Of a DNA stretch of 64,000 nucleotides, positions 54,690 to 63,372 are shown in pieces. The notes under the pieces were generated by a model, which searched no databases, was not told the DNA's origin, and worked only from the letters and a program-made list of their open reading frames with translations. Each line of letters begins with the position of its first letter. Within the stretch, counting starts at the first letter, position 1. The stretch comes from Acinetobacter chengduensis (GTDB taxonomy: Bacteria > Pseudomonadota > Gammaproteobacteria > Pseudomonadales > Moraxellaceae), in the NCBI RefSeq assembly GCF_003664645.1, contig NZ_RCHC01000010.1, forward strand, positions 62,001-126,000, read 5' to 3'. The position numbers and the translations under genes are program-made.

Positions 54690-56711
54690 TTATAGCCCAG
54701 TCGTTTTAATTTTTAGATGTTGAATCAGCACGCCATCAATGACCGCTGAGCCTAAATTCACAGCACCTCCTGATGCATTTTTAAATACAACACCTGTGGA
54801 TGTCTGATCACGATTCGCCTTTAACATATTACTGCCGGCATCACGCGTTACACTACCAATAGAAATACTGCTGTGTGTTGCATTGGTGCCCTGATAGTCT
54901 GTGGTTTTTCCATTCGCCACAATCTGAGAAGTATTGGTCCCACAGCTTGCCACATTACAAGTAGTACCCATAATGGTGCGATACGTACCATCCACACCTT
55001 TTAACTGTACGGTATTGGTCGTGGCATCTTTTTTGACTAATGCATTATTCGCGTCTGTATCGGCATAATAGCTATAAATTTTGGTGTAAATGTCTGGCAC
55101 ATTTGGAATTCTGGTCAATTCAAGAATAATATTATTGCCTTCGGAACCGATAATAAATGGCTGATACATATTCCCTAGTACCAAGTTAATATTGGTACTG
55201 TACAAATAAAGACCTTCTTTATCATTAAATAAAGGTGCAAAACTACGGTCTAAAGCTGGTGTACTCGCTGTTCCATCATCATTATCCGATTTTGCAGCCG
55301 TGCTAATACGAATGCCTTTTGCATCCAAGTTTGTATCGGTAATTTTTAATAATGATGGATCATCATTGGTATTTAAACGCAATATGCTTGCCATACCCAA
55401 AGTTTGGCTTTGTTGCGTTACAGTAGAGGACTGTGTTTGGAACAAACGAACTTGTGAACCATCAATACTTAAGCCATTGGCAACAAACTGTGCACGTAAA
55501 CGATAGTTTTTATCTAAACCATCAACTGGCGCACCAGTTAGTTGATCTACTTTATTGCTTGAATCTAAGGTACGTGAGAAAATATCTGTCCAAAAACCTA
55601 GTTTAATTTTATCTTCAGTGGCATTTCCACCCACTTGGGCTAATGGTGCTTCTAATGCGATATAAGCAATATTTGATTTATTCTGTGCATTATATTGTTG
55701 TATATCTTTCGCCGTACCAGAGCGGAATAACCATGGATTTTCAGCAGTACCCCAATTTAAACCTTGGTTACTAAAACGCTGGTTCATATTACCGTTACTT
55801 TTAGATAGCGCTAAACCATAGATAAAAATATCGGCCTTACTTCTTGATGCTTTAAGTGCAGCCACATGATCAGTATTATTTAAGGCTGTAGTTGCTGCTG
55901 CAACTGCATTGGTTCTTAAAGTGAGCTCTTTAGATGTGTAACTCGCCTGTGCTTTGGCTTTTGCAGAGCGAATTGCACGTAAATCCATTTCAGTATTAGT
56001 TTTCTGTTCGAGTTGATTATTTGCATAGGTTGCAATTTCATTCGCTTTATCTTTGCGAATTTGATTACGAACCTCATCATAGGCCCAAGCTTGAGCTTGT
56101 TCATCATTTTTACAGCCTAAAAGACCGGTATTAAAACACCAATTATATTTTTTATACTCTGCTTTATATAACTCATCATATTTATTCACATAAACTGTCT
56201 GTGCAGCAAATTCTTCAACTTTTTCATTCTCAAAGCTGGCTTTATAAGTCGTTGTATATTCCTGAAGTACATTCGCTTTTGTTGTAGCATTATTATAAAC
56301 ACTACTATATTCAGCATTGTAAATATCGGTGTAATAAGTCTGATAATAGCTTGAAACTTTTGCCGTATAATTTTGGAAGTAGATATTATCATAGACAGCT
56401 TGACGGCTTTGATCAAACAACTGCTCATAATTACCCCCACGAGGGATAATTCGAATGAAACCCGTGTCATATTTTTCTGGATTCGTAACAGATGGTGTCT
56501 TGTTATAGCTTGAAGCTGTAGAAAGGTCATTCGGCCCTTGAAACACAAATTTGAAGTTTTCAGGCAATAAAGCAACGCCTTCACCCGTTGTATTTGACAA
56601 GGCTTCATCAGGCAAATCCTGAAGTGCATAAGTAGACGGTGTAAGCAACATACTGACTGCTACGACTAAACAGCTCTGGCGGAACCGGAATGCTTGATTT
56701 AATTGAGTCAT
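54690..56711 (-). CDS. Secreted Fil-like protein 1 (673 aa) with a long helical insertion
   Basis: First gene of the operon. The signal peptide (about residues 1-29) is followed by LQDLPDEALSNTTGEGVALL, the operon's motif in a more diverged form. Unlike its neighbours it has a Tyr/Lys/Ala-rich, strongly helical stretch at about residues 75-290 (SYYQTYYTDIYNAEYSSVYN, AEYKKYNWCFNTGLLGCKND, AKAKAQASYTSKELTL) that looks like a coiled coil inserted in a beta-rich protein. The C-terminal half is again beta-like (LDAKGIRISTAAKS, EGLYLYSTNINLVLGN). A strong AGGAAGG Shine-Dalgarno sequence and an upstream hairpin precede the ATG. Function unknown; the context suggests a surface fibre or coat. Confidence 0.8.
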   Translation of the reverse strand: MTQLNQAFRFRQSCLVVAVSMLLTPSTYALQDLPDEALSNTTGEGVALLPENFKFVFQGPNDLSTASSYNKTPSVTNPEKYDTGFIRIIPRGGNYEQLFDQSRQAVYDNIYFQNYTAKVSSYYQTYYTDIYNAEYSSVYNNATTKANVLQEYTTTYKASFENEKVEEFAAQTVYVNKYDELYKAEYKKYNWCFNTGLLGCKNDEQAQAWAYDEVRNQIRKDKANEIATYANNQLEQKTNTEMDLRAIRSAKAKAQASYTSKELTLRTNAVAAATTALNNTDHVAALKASRSKADIFIYGLALSKSNGNMNQRFSNQGLNWGTAENPWLFRSGTAKDIQQYNAQNKSNIAYIALEAPLAQVGGNATEDKIKLGFWTDIFSRTLDSSNKVDQLTGAPVDGLDKNYRLRAQFVANGLSIDGSQVRLFQTQSSTVTQQSQTLGMASILRLNTNDDPSLLKITDTNLDAKGIRISTAAKSDNDDGTASTPALDRSFAPLFNDKEGLYLYSTNINLVLGNMYQPFIIGSEGNNIILELTRIPNVPDIYTKIYSYYADTDANNALVKKDATTNTVQLKGVDGTYRTIMGTTCNVASCGTNTSQIVANGKTTDYQGTNATHSSISIGSVTRDAGSNMLKANRDQTSTGVVFKNASGGAVNLGSAVIDGVLIQHLKIKTTGL

Positions 56712-56731
56712 CGTGACCTTCCTTTCTTATC

Positions 56732-56746
56732 AGATGCACCGCATCT
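56732..56746 (-). promoter_or_regulatory. Leader hairpin before the secreted-protein operon
   Basis: AGATGC and GCATCT with a 3-nt loop lie just upstream of the Shine-Dalgarno sequence of the first gene. It may affect translation or mRNA stability. Confidence 0.35.
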
Positions 56747-56911
56747 TTCTTATATTTTTTGCTTTACTTGGCACCAAATTATTTTTGTCCATCTCATCCT
56801 GTGATGGGTGCTATACCAAGCTATATTAACTTTTCATTATGCGCAATTATTATACAAATGCAAAACAAACTCGCCAAATCACCTCAATTTCCGATGAATG
56901 AATCACAAAAA

Positions 56912-56940
56912 AAGCAGGCTTGATCGCCTGCTTATTTTTT
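56912..56940 (-). terminator. Rho-independent terminator of dcd
   Basis: AAGCAGGC and GCCTGCTT form an 8-bp stem with a 6-nt loop, followed by T-runs on both sides; 17 bp past the dcd stop codon. Confidence 0.88.
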
Positions 56941-56956
56941 TAACTTCACTAAGCTT

Positions 56957-57526
56957 TTAGGCTTTAGGCAATGTTACGCCCGTTTGACCTTGGTATTTAC
57001 CCCCACGGTCTTTATATGAAGTTTCACAGACTTCATCGGATTCAAAGAATAACATTTGAGCAACACCTTCACCTGCATAAATACGTGCTGGTAAATTAGT
57101 GGTATTGGAGAATTCTAATGTCACATGACCTTCCCACTCAGGTTCAAGTGGCGTCACGTTGACGATAATGCCACAACGCGCATAGGTAGATTTACCTAGG
57201 CATACAGTCAATACGTTACGTGGGATACGGAAATATTCAACTGTACGTGCGAGTGCAAATGAGTTCGGAGGAATAATACATACATCCGATTCAATATCGA
57301 TAAAGCTTTTATCATCAAAATTCTTTGGATCGACGATTGCAGAATGAACATTGGTGAAAACTTTAAATTCACGCGCACAACGCACGTCATAACCATAGCT
57401 TGAAACGCCGTAAGAAATCAGCTTTTCACCATTTTCATCTAAACGGACTTGATTTTCTGCATACGGTTCAATCATGCCGTGTTTTTCGCTCATTTCGCGA
57501 ATCCAACGATCAGACTTAATTGCCAT
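56957..57526 (-). CDS. dcd: dCTP deaminase
   Basis: 189-aa trimeric enzyme of the dUTPase superfamily converting dCTP to dUTP, the step that feeds dTMP synthesis. The conserved core is visible: [40 protein letters not shown] and [14 protein letters not shown], where the Ser-x-x-Ala-Arg loop and the catalytic Glu (in LEPEWEGH) lie. The C-terminal GKYQGQTGV is the flexible closing motif. Length equals the E. coli enzyme. Monocistronic. Confidence 0.97.
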   Translation of the reverse strand: MAIKSDRWIREMSEKHGMIEPYAENQVRLDENGEKLISYGVSSYGYDVRCAREFKVFTNVHSAIVDPKNFDDKSFIDIESDVCIIPPNSFALARTVEYFRIPRNVLTVCLGKSTYARCGIIVNVTPLEPEWEGHVTLEFSNTTNLPARIYAGEGVAQMLFFESDEVCETSYKDRGGKYQGQTGVTLPKA

Positions 57527-57651
57527 TCTTACTATCCAAAATACTGTACATCAATTATTGCATGGTACTTTAACTGAAATCCCTTGCAATGAAAATATGT
57601 CTATTTTTACTGGATGCCAATTGACTGATTATGAGCGCATTTCAGCAGATA

Positions 57652-58245
57652 TTATAAATTAGCAAGTGTGAGATAACTGAGCTGACAAGTAAAACCCATT
57701 AGTACAACTGATGCTGTTTTTTGCATTGTATATTGGTTTAACCAACGGAATTTATTAGATGCCAAGATAGAACCGATAAAGGTCCACAAAAAAGCTATCG
57801 GGATAAGAAGTAGCAAAAACACTAACATGTGCGCAGTGTAATACATGGAGTTTTTCCAAGCGATCGCTGGAAAAATAGCAGATGCAAACAGCAATGCCTT
57901 TGGATTTAATAATGTTGCAAAAAACAGTTCCCAAGCTCGAATGCAGGCCTGATCTAGATCTTGTACGGCGTTCGCTGTTTTCCATAAACGAATGGCCAAG
58001 TACAACATATATGCTGCACTAAACAATTTGAGTATAGGAGGAAGTGCTGGAATATAAGCAGTCACTTTGCCAATCAATAAGCCCCAAAAGCTAATAGACA
58101 GCAAATAACCAAAAGCTTCAGCAGGAATTAAGCGAAAAGAGCGTTTTACACCAACCTGTAAACCTGATGAAGCGAGTAAGGTGTTAGTTGGACCTGGGGT
58201 CAATAAAATGGTAACTACCAGACCAATAAAATACCATGAAATCAT
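57652..58245 (-). CDS. LysE-family amino-acid exporter
   Basis: 197-aa membrane protein with six helices. The N-terminus has LVVTILLTPGPTNTLLASSG, the conserved P-G-P signature of LysE/RhtB exporters, and residues 107-120 hold the TLLNPKALLFASAI helix motif (N-P-K-A). These transporters export lysine, arginine, homoserine, threonine or similar, in exchange for protons. The substrate is not predictable. Convergent spacing to dcd is about 125 bp. Monocistronic. Confidence 0.87.
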   Translation of the reverse strand: MISWYFIGLVVTILLTPGPTNTLLASSGLQVGVKRSFRLIPAEAFGYLLSISFWGLLIGKVTAYIPALPPILKLFSAAYMLYLAIRLWKTANAVQDLDQACIRAWELFFATLLNPKALLFASAIFPAIAWKNSMYYTAHMLVFLLLLIPIAFLWTFIGSILASNKFRWLNQYTMQKTASVVLMGFTCQLSYLTLANL

Positions 58246-58433
58246 CGCGTGCCCCTAGGCCTATATGCGCGCAGATTAAATCAGTTTTTGAGGGATAGCA
58301 AAAAAAATATTGTAAAATATCATGCAATAATTAAATAATGAGATATTAATCAATAAATTTCAAAAACTTAACCGACAATATTTTATAAAACTATTCAGTC
58401 AAAAGCTTTATTTCACAGTTGAATTCAACAAAA

Positions 58434-58457
58434 AAAGCCTAGCAATTACTAGGCTTT
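58434..58457 (-). terminator. Rho-independent terminator of apbC
   Basis: AAAGCCTAG and CTAGGCTTT form a 9-bp stem with a 6-nt loop, with a T-run on the minus strand. Confidence 0.85.
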
Positions 58458-58506
58458 AGATCATTTCTAAAACAAAATCGTCTTAAATCAAGACTGTGGT
58501 CTTGGC

Positions 58507-59784
58507 TTAAAAAATACGGCTTTTATCTTTTTGAGCTTGAGGCAATTTTGCTGCAATTTTTTCTGCGATTGCCATATAACTTTCAGCGGCATCATCTTGT
58601 GCAATAACAGAAGGTTTACCTGCATCTGCATTTTCACGAATTTTCACATTCAATGGTAAACGCCCTAACAATGGAATATTGTATTGCTCTGAAAGCTTAT
58701 CGCCACCACCTGCACCAAAGATTTGCTCTTCATGGCCACAATTAGAGCAAATATGTGTCGACATATTTTCAACCACACCCATCACAGGGATATGAACGCG
58801 ATTAAATAGCTCAATCCCTTTGGTAGCATCCATTAAGGCAACATTTTGTGGTGTCGTCACAATTACAGCGCCTGTGACCGGAATTCGCTGTGCCAACGTT
58901 AATTGAATATCCCCTGTGCCTGGTGGCATATCAATCATCAATACGTCTAGGTCTGGCCATAGCGTTTGGTTAAATAACTGCATGAGTGCCCCCGTTGCTT
59001 TTGGTCCACGCCAAGCCACGGGGGTATTGTGATCACCGGTCAAATGACCAATAGAAAGTACAGCCATACCATAGGCATCTAGCGGTACAAAATTTTCCGA
59101 CTCAATCATCGGTGTACGACCAGCATTGCCTAACATAGTTGGAATACTTGGGCCATAGATATCAGCATCTAACACGCCAACTTTTAAACCTAATTGTTGT
59201 AAGGCTAATGCAAGGTTGACTGTTGTTGTTGACTTACCTACCCCACCTTTGCCTGAGGAAACCAAGATCACATTTTGAATACGTGGATGCTTAGGTACAT
59301 CACGTTGCTGTGGTGCAGCTTTTTGAATTGGAGGATTATTCGGATCAGTTTCGGTTGCTGGTGTTGCTTGAGTGGCAGGTGTAGAAGCATCTACCACTGG
59401 TGGTAAATTACTTTTTGGCGTTGCTTGATCCGCTTTTGCTTGAGTTGAGCAACTTTCACCTTCTGCATGATGATGTCCACAACCACCTTCTGTTTTATGT
59501 CCCGTTTTCTGTTGGATCACATGCATGTTTAATTCTTTAATACCACACTGTTCAAGTGCATCTGCCAGCTCATCATGAATTTGTTGTAATTGTTCTTTTT
59601 CTTCTGGAAATGTATTAATGGTGATTTGTAAGATTTCACCTTGTACATTCACTTGTGTAATACGGTCTTTCAGCGCATGACTAGAATGAGGCAACATATA
59701 GTTTTGCAGTACATTTTGCACAGCTTCTTCGTTCACCTCTTTAGAGGGTGAAAAAACAGATTTAAGCGAAGAAAGCCACGACAT
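58507..59784 (-). CDS. apbC: Mrp/ApbC iron-sulfur cluster carrier ATPase
   Basis: P-loop NTPase that delivers Fe-S clusters to apoproteins, 425 aa, longer than E. coli ApbC (369 aa). Residues 1-90 are an N-terminal MIP18/DUF59-like domain. Residues 93-112 are a His/Cys-rich linker (GHKTEGGCGHHHAEGESC), followed by a Pro/Thr/Ala linker to about 163. The deviant Walker A is at 179-185 (KGGVGKS), and the bridging CxxC that holds the cluster is in HICSNCGHEEQIF. The dimer interface motif MIDMPPGTGDIQLTL is intact. Monocistronic with a terminator; housekeeping. Confidence 0.95.
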   Translation of the reverse strand: MSWLSSLKSVFSPSKEVNEEAVQNVLQNYMLPHSSHALKDRITQVNVQGEILQITINTFPEEKEQLQQIHDELADALEQCGIKELNMHVIQQKTGHKTEGGCGHHHAEGESCSTQAKADQATPKSNLPPVVDASTPATQATPATETDPNNPPIQKAAPQQRDVPKHPRIQNVILVSSGKGGVGKSTTTVNLALALQQLGLKVGVLDADIYGPSIPTMLGNAGRTPMIESENFVPLDAYGMAVLSIGHLTGDHNTPVAWRGPKATGALMQLFNQTLWPDLDVLMIDMPPGTGDIQLTLAQRIPVTGAVIVTTPQNVALMDATKGIELFNRVHIPVMGVVENMSTHICSNCGHEEQIFGAGGGDKLSEQYNIPLLGRLPLNVKIRENADAGKPSVIAQDDAAESYMAIAEKIAAKLPQAQKDKSRIF

Positions 59785-60230
59785 ATAACATTACTCCAAA
59801 GCGAATATTTTGCGAATTCTACATAGTGTAACGGCAATTAGGGTGAAGGTTAAGCGTTGTGATCATAAGATTATTCTTGAGATCACACAAAACCAAGCAA
59901 TTTGGTTGGTTATTTAATTCTTTTCTGCTCAGTATCGCTATTTTATCCTACATTTTTTAATTTAAAGCCTTCAAATAAGCAATTCAGCCGAGCCAAAAAT
60001 ATATTGCTATTTATTTAAAATATAAAAAATTGCAATCAATCAAACATTCAGATATTAGAAATCAAGCATGGCTCACATTTCGCTTCTATTGACAGAATTT
60101 TTAAGCTGAGCTACACAACAAAACTTATACGTTAAAGCCGAGCTCTAGTGTGTTTTATCAGCAAAGTTTGGGTATATTTCTTGGCGGTTATTTTTATTTA
60201 TTAATTTAATTTTTCTAGGGGAACCTTAAC
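59785..60230. other. Gene-free interval between apbC and a small periplasmic protein
   Basis: About 445 bp, divergent promoters of both genes. No RNA gene, repeat or coding frame is visible. Confidence 0.45.
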
Positions 60231-60536
60231 ATGTATAAAAAATGGGCATTCATCACATGTATGTATTTAGTAGCTTCAACAGCATCTTGGGCTGAAGCGA
60301 CCAATAGTATTCAAACACCAGAGCGTCAAACCTTAACCTTAGGCGATACTTTTGAAGACATGGTAGCTCGCATGAAAGCATCACCGATTAAGGTCACTTC
60401 ATACGCATTGGTCGACGCAACCAAGCCAAATACATTAGCGGTTGACTATAGCTATGAAATTGAAAATTTCCGCTACAACATTACGATTGTAGACGGACAT
60501 GTATATAAAATTGACGTTGAAAACTTAGATAAATAA
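60231..60536 (+). CDS. Small periplasmic hypothetical protein (101 aa)
   Basis: Signal peptide MYKKWAFITCMYLVASTASW, cleavage about residue 21. The mature 80 residues, LTLGDTFEDMVARMKASPIK and on to IVDGHVYKIDVENLD, have the order G-x-T-x-x-x-x-x-x-x-x-x-S-P then beta strands, reminiscent of SmpA/BamE-like folds (my inference). There is no lipobox Cys. The ATG has a GGGGAA Shine-Dalgarno sequence. Followed by a strong terminator. Function unknown. Confidence 0.7.
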   Translation: MYKKWAFITCMYLVASTASWAEATNSIQTPERQTLTLGDTFEDMVARMKASPIKVTSYALVDATKPNTLAVDYSYEIENFRYNITIVDGHVYKIDVENLDK

Positions 60537-60636
60537 GCGATTGCACTAAAAATAATTTTCAAATGTTAAGCTTATAAAATCACGTTGTGCACAAAAAAGA
60601 ATTCACTCAAAGCCAAACCATAAAAATAAATAGCAT

Positions 60637-60665
60637 AAAAAAGGTAGCGCAAGCGCTACCTTTTT
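60637..60665. terminator. Bidirectional terminator
   Basis: AAAAAGGTAGCGC and GCGCTACCTTTTT form a long stem with a 2-nt loop and T-runs on both strands, between converging genes. Confidence 0.92.
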
Positions 60666-60684
60666 GAATTGTACTACACCGCGT

Positions 60685-61485
60685 TTAAGGTTTTATGCCA
60701 CGCATAAAACTTATCACACTAAATAACCAGAGGAAGAGCACAAAGCTACGCCCTTGTGTGAAGTACGCTAGCTCTGTGCCATGCAACAGATTATGGCGAG
60801 TTGAAGTAACACTTGAACTACTATCCATTTTATAGACTGCAAGTTCAGTGAAATAAGGATTCATTTCAAAAGCAATTTTTGACTTATGCCACAAGCTCTT
60901 AATTTCATTCCCCTTTAAACCAGGGACGATTTTATGCACATCCAGATACTTGGTATCCTTTTGTTCAAGGAAGCCTTTGGCCACCAAGACATCAGTCAGC
61001 AACCCTTCTAATTGCGCATACAGCATAGGAATGCAACCCGCATAAATGCCTTGCTCATACAAGTTTAAGGCTTGTTCAATCAGATGACGGCGCTGCTCTT
61101 TATGCGCTCCCACTTGCATCGCATCAAGTGCTTTAAATAATTCTGTTTTAAAAAACTCACCATTCGGAACTGCTAATACATCAAATTGCTTAATGTCATC
61201 TTCATCATTAACCAATTGCCAAAAATAAAGAAAGTTCAATGCATCATTGGCAATTTTACTCGCCTCAGGTTGATCTAAAGCATCCGCCAGCACCTGAAAA
61301 TAGGCTTCCTCTTGTGCAAGCTTAGCCAAGTATTTCTGTAAAAATGCATGCTCACCCGCAGTCATGGTATCCAAGTAATGTTCGGCATTTTCTAAGATGA
61401 TTTTTCCGGCCTGTTGCGCTTCATTTTTATGGGCAGCGATACGTGTGACTGGTGCATCGTAATCAAAATCATCATCAATCATCAT
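60685..61485 (-). CDS. Hypothetical protein with a HEPN-like R-H-x3-H motif
   Basis: 266 aa, soluble mostly helical. The N-terminal 30 residues are acidic (DDDFDYDAP). Residues 130-190 are YEQGIYAGCIPMLYAQLEGL followed by a helix, like the stretch before the catalytic segment in HEPN-type or MAE_28990/abortive-infection-like proteins. At residues 230-235 is RHNLLH, which fits the HEPN RNase signature R-(N/H/D)-x3-H, followed by G. The C-terminal 20 residues are hydrophobic, either the last core helix or a membrane tail. No MNT or antitoxin gene is adjacent, so this may be an unpaired housekeeping relative. Function unknown; two ATG codons at 61485 and 61482 are possible starts. Confidence 0.72.
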   Translation of the reverse strand: MMIDDDFDYDAPVTRIAAHKNEAQQAGKIILENAEHYLDTMTAGEHAFLQKYLAKLAQEEAYFQVLADALDQPEASKIANDALNFLYFWQLVNDEDDIKQFDVLAVPNGEFFKTELFKALDAMQVGAHKEQRRHLIEQALNLYEQGIYAGCIPMLYAQLEGLLTDVLVAKGFLEQKDTKYLDVHKIVPGLKGNEIKSLWHKSKIAFEMNPYFTELAVYKMDSSSSVTSTRHNLLHGTELAYFTQGRSFVLFLWLFSVISFMRGIKP

Positions 61486-61581
61486 CTAATACTCTGTGTA
61501 TCGGTGTTCGTGGCAATCAAGCACGTCGAACATCTAAAAATAAAGTTATTCAAAAGCGTATTCCCACATAGGGAGCTGTCA

Positions 61582-62343
61582 TTACCAATAATTTTCTACG
61601 GCAATATTGCCTTCACCACGGCGATTCATAGTGAGTCCACGAGCTTTTAAGGCCTCTTTGGTATCTTCCACCATTTGTGGATTACCACATAGCATGACAT
61701 GCGTGGTTTTTGGATCAAAATTAAGCTCGGCAGCTTGTTCCAATGCACCATTGGTAATTAATGCAGGTAAGCGTTCATGTAATGGTGCTTGAGGATCGCG
61801 GGTAATAATTGGAATAAATTTAAAGCCTGTATGTCCTTCGCCAAAAGTCTCAGCAATTTCGGCAATGCGTGATGCATAAGCCAATTCAGCTTGTGTACGC
61901 ACGCTATAAACCAGATTAATTTTTTCGTATTTTGACCATGTTTCAAAATCTTGAAGCATGGAAATAAAAGGCGCTAATCCTGTACCCGTACCTAAGAGCC
62001 ATAAATCTTTTGGTGCAGGTAACTGATAGCGAGCTAAAGTAAGAAATCCATAAGGGACTTTTTCTAAATACAGCTCATCGCCCACTTGGAGATGTTGCAG
62101 ATTTGAGGTAAACGCACCATCTGGCACCACAATTGAGAAAAATTCTAATGTTTCATCAAAGGGCGATGAAACCACAGAATAAGCACGTACCACCAGTTCA
62201 TCACCCACTTTTAAGCCGATACGCGCAAATTGACCTGCTGTAAATTTAAAATGTGCTGGTCGCGTCATGGTAAAACTGAACAAGGTACTGGTCCAACGAT
62301 GTACAGATAAAACCTTTTCTAAGCTAAATTTTTCAATTGACAT
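61582..62343 (-). CDS. fpr: Ferredoxin/flavodoxin-NADP+ reductase
   Basis: 253-aa FAD protein, the length of E. coli Fpr. The FAD-binding RAYSV motif is in LVVRAYSVVSSP, the phosphate-binding GAFTSNL follows, and the NADPH-site glycines are in LLGTGTGLAPFISML. VMLCGNPQMVEDTKEALKAR and the C-terminal VENYW complete the family signature. It transfers electrons between NADPH and ferredoxin or flavodoxin, mainly in oxidative stress and Fe-S repair. Divergent from the LysR gene at 62429 with an 85-bp gap, as in pseudomonads for fpr and finR. Confidence 0.95.
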   Translation of the reverse strand: MSIEKFSLEKVLSVHRWTSTLFSFTMTRPAHFKFTAGQFARIGLKVGDELVVRAYSVVSSPFDETLEFFSIVVPDGAFTSNLQHLQVGDELYLEKVPYGFLTLARYQLPAPKDLWLLGTGTGLAPFISMLQDFETWSKYEKINLVYSVRTQAELAYASRIAEIAETFGEGHTGFKFIPIITRDPQAPLHERLPALITNGALEQAAELNFDPKTTHVMLCGNPQMVEDTKEALKARGLTMNRRGEGNIAVENYW

Positions 62344-62371
62344 GATTTCGGCGTGGCGTGAAAGACTGTGC

Positions 62372-62387
62372 TCATGTTAGCATGACA
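62372..62387. promoter_or_regulatory. Possible FinR-like operator between fpr and its LysR gene
   Basis: TGTTAGCATGACA (62375-62387) fits the LysR T-N11-A form with TGT and ACA arms, and TCATG-ttag-CATGA overlaps it. It lies in the 85-bp divergent gap. Assignment is by position only. Confidence 0.4.
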
Positions 62388-62428
62388 GCATATTTTATTA
62401 ATATTTTTTAAATGTTAAGGCTATATTC

Positions 62429-63307
62429 ATGCGCATGACATTACGCCAGTTGGCTGTTTTTGTAGCAGTCGCTCAAGAAGGCACTGTGACCAAAGCCAGT
62501 GATGCTGTCAAGCTAACACAAAGTGCTGCCAGCATGGCGCTTGCAGATTTGGAAGATGGGCTAGGCGCACCTTTATTTGACCGTCTGGGTAAACGACTGC
62601 AACTCAATGATTTAGGGCGCTTCTTATTGCCACAAGCACTTGAAATTTTAGGTCGCTGTGATGCCTTTGAGCAAGCTGCTAAAGGTGAGCTACAAAGTAT
62701 AGATTTGCGTTTGGGTGCAACCTTAACCATTAGTGATTATTTAATGCCTGACTTAATGGCTGATTTTTTAAAAATTCAGCCTCAAGCACATTTGCAATTA
62801 CAAGTGGGTAATACCCGACAAATGATTGAAGCAGTCAATCAATTCCAATTGGACTTGGCGCTCATTGAAGGTTCTTGTCATCTACCGCAACTTCAATGTA
62901 TTCATTGGCGTGATGATGAATTGGCTGTGTGCTGTGCACCTAACCATCCTTTAGCGCAACTCGATCGTGCATTAACCCCAGAAGACTTCAATTCAGTTGA
63001 ATGGATTTTACGTGAAGAAGGCTCAGGCACTCGTGAAGTATTTGATAATGCCATTTTAAAAGACTTACCAAATGCGAATATTCGCCTCACCTTAGGCCAC
63101 AATGAAGCAATTTTGAAAATTGTCGCTGGTGGTTTAGGCATGTCGTGTATTTCTAAACTTGCCATTGAGCCTTTACGTGAAAAAGGCCAATTGGTGGTTT
63201 TAGATACATCATTTTGGTCTTTGACTCGCCCACTATTCATGTTAGTTCATCGCCAAAAATATCAAGGCCCTGGCTTAAAAGCATTTATGAAGTTTTGTGA
63301 AAAATAA
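62429..63307 (+). CDS. LysR-family regulator, FinR-like
   Basis: 292-aa LTTR. The helix-turn-helix at residues 1-62 starts MRMTLRQLAVFVAVAQEGTV and continues VTKASDAVKLTQSAASMALA. The C-terminal effector domain (about residues 90-290) has HLQLQVGNTRQMIEAV and EEGSGTREVFD. Divergence from fpr at an 85-bp gap matches the fpr-finR arrangement in pseudomonads, where FinR activates fpr under oxidative or superoxide stress; the same role is inferred. The family also includes YeiE/CysB-like members. Ends in a strong terminator. Confidence 0.85.
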   Translation: MRMTLRQLAVFVAVAQEGTVTKASDAVKLTQSAASMALADLEDGLGAPLFDRLGKRLQLNDLGRFLLPQALEILGRCDAFEQAAKGELQSIDLRLGATLTISDYLMPDLMADFLKIQPQAHLQLQVGNTRQMIEAVNQFQLDLALIEGSCHLPQLQCIHWRDDELAVCCAPNHPLAQLDRALTPEDFNSVEWILREEGSGTREVFDNAILKDLPNANIRLTLGHNEAILKIVAGGLGMSCISKLAIEPLREKGQLVVLDTSFWSLTRPLFMLVHRQKYQGPGLKAFMKFCEK

Positions 63308-63323
63308 GTTGTAGTTATCAATA

Positions 63324-63351
63324 AAAAAAACCGCCCGAAGGCGGTTTTTTT
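63324..63351. terminator. Bidirectional terminator
   Basis: AAAAAAACCGCC and GGCGGTTTTTTT form a 12-bp stem with a CGAA tetraloop and T-runs on both strands. Confidence 0.93.
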
Positions 63352-63372
63352 AACATCTAATCAAAGATCAGA

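Noticed and set aside
50216..56711. Double-glycine bacteriocin leaders in the secreted proteins
   Set aside because: The motif L-S-D-x-x-L-x-x-V-x-G resembles one, but it follows a Sec signal peptide, and the end is GQ or GE, with no C39 peptidase-transporter gene nearby.
60685..61485. HEPN toxin-antitoxin pair
   Set aside because: No nucleotidyltransferase or small antitoxin gene lies next to it; the neighbours are fpr and a small periplasmic protein gene.
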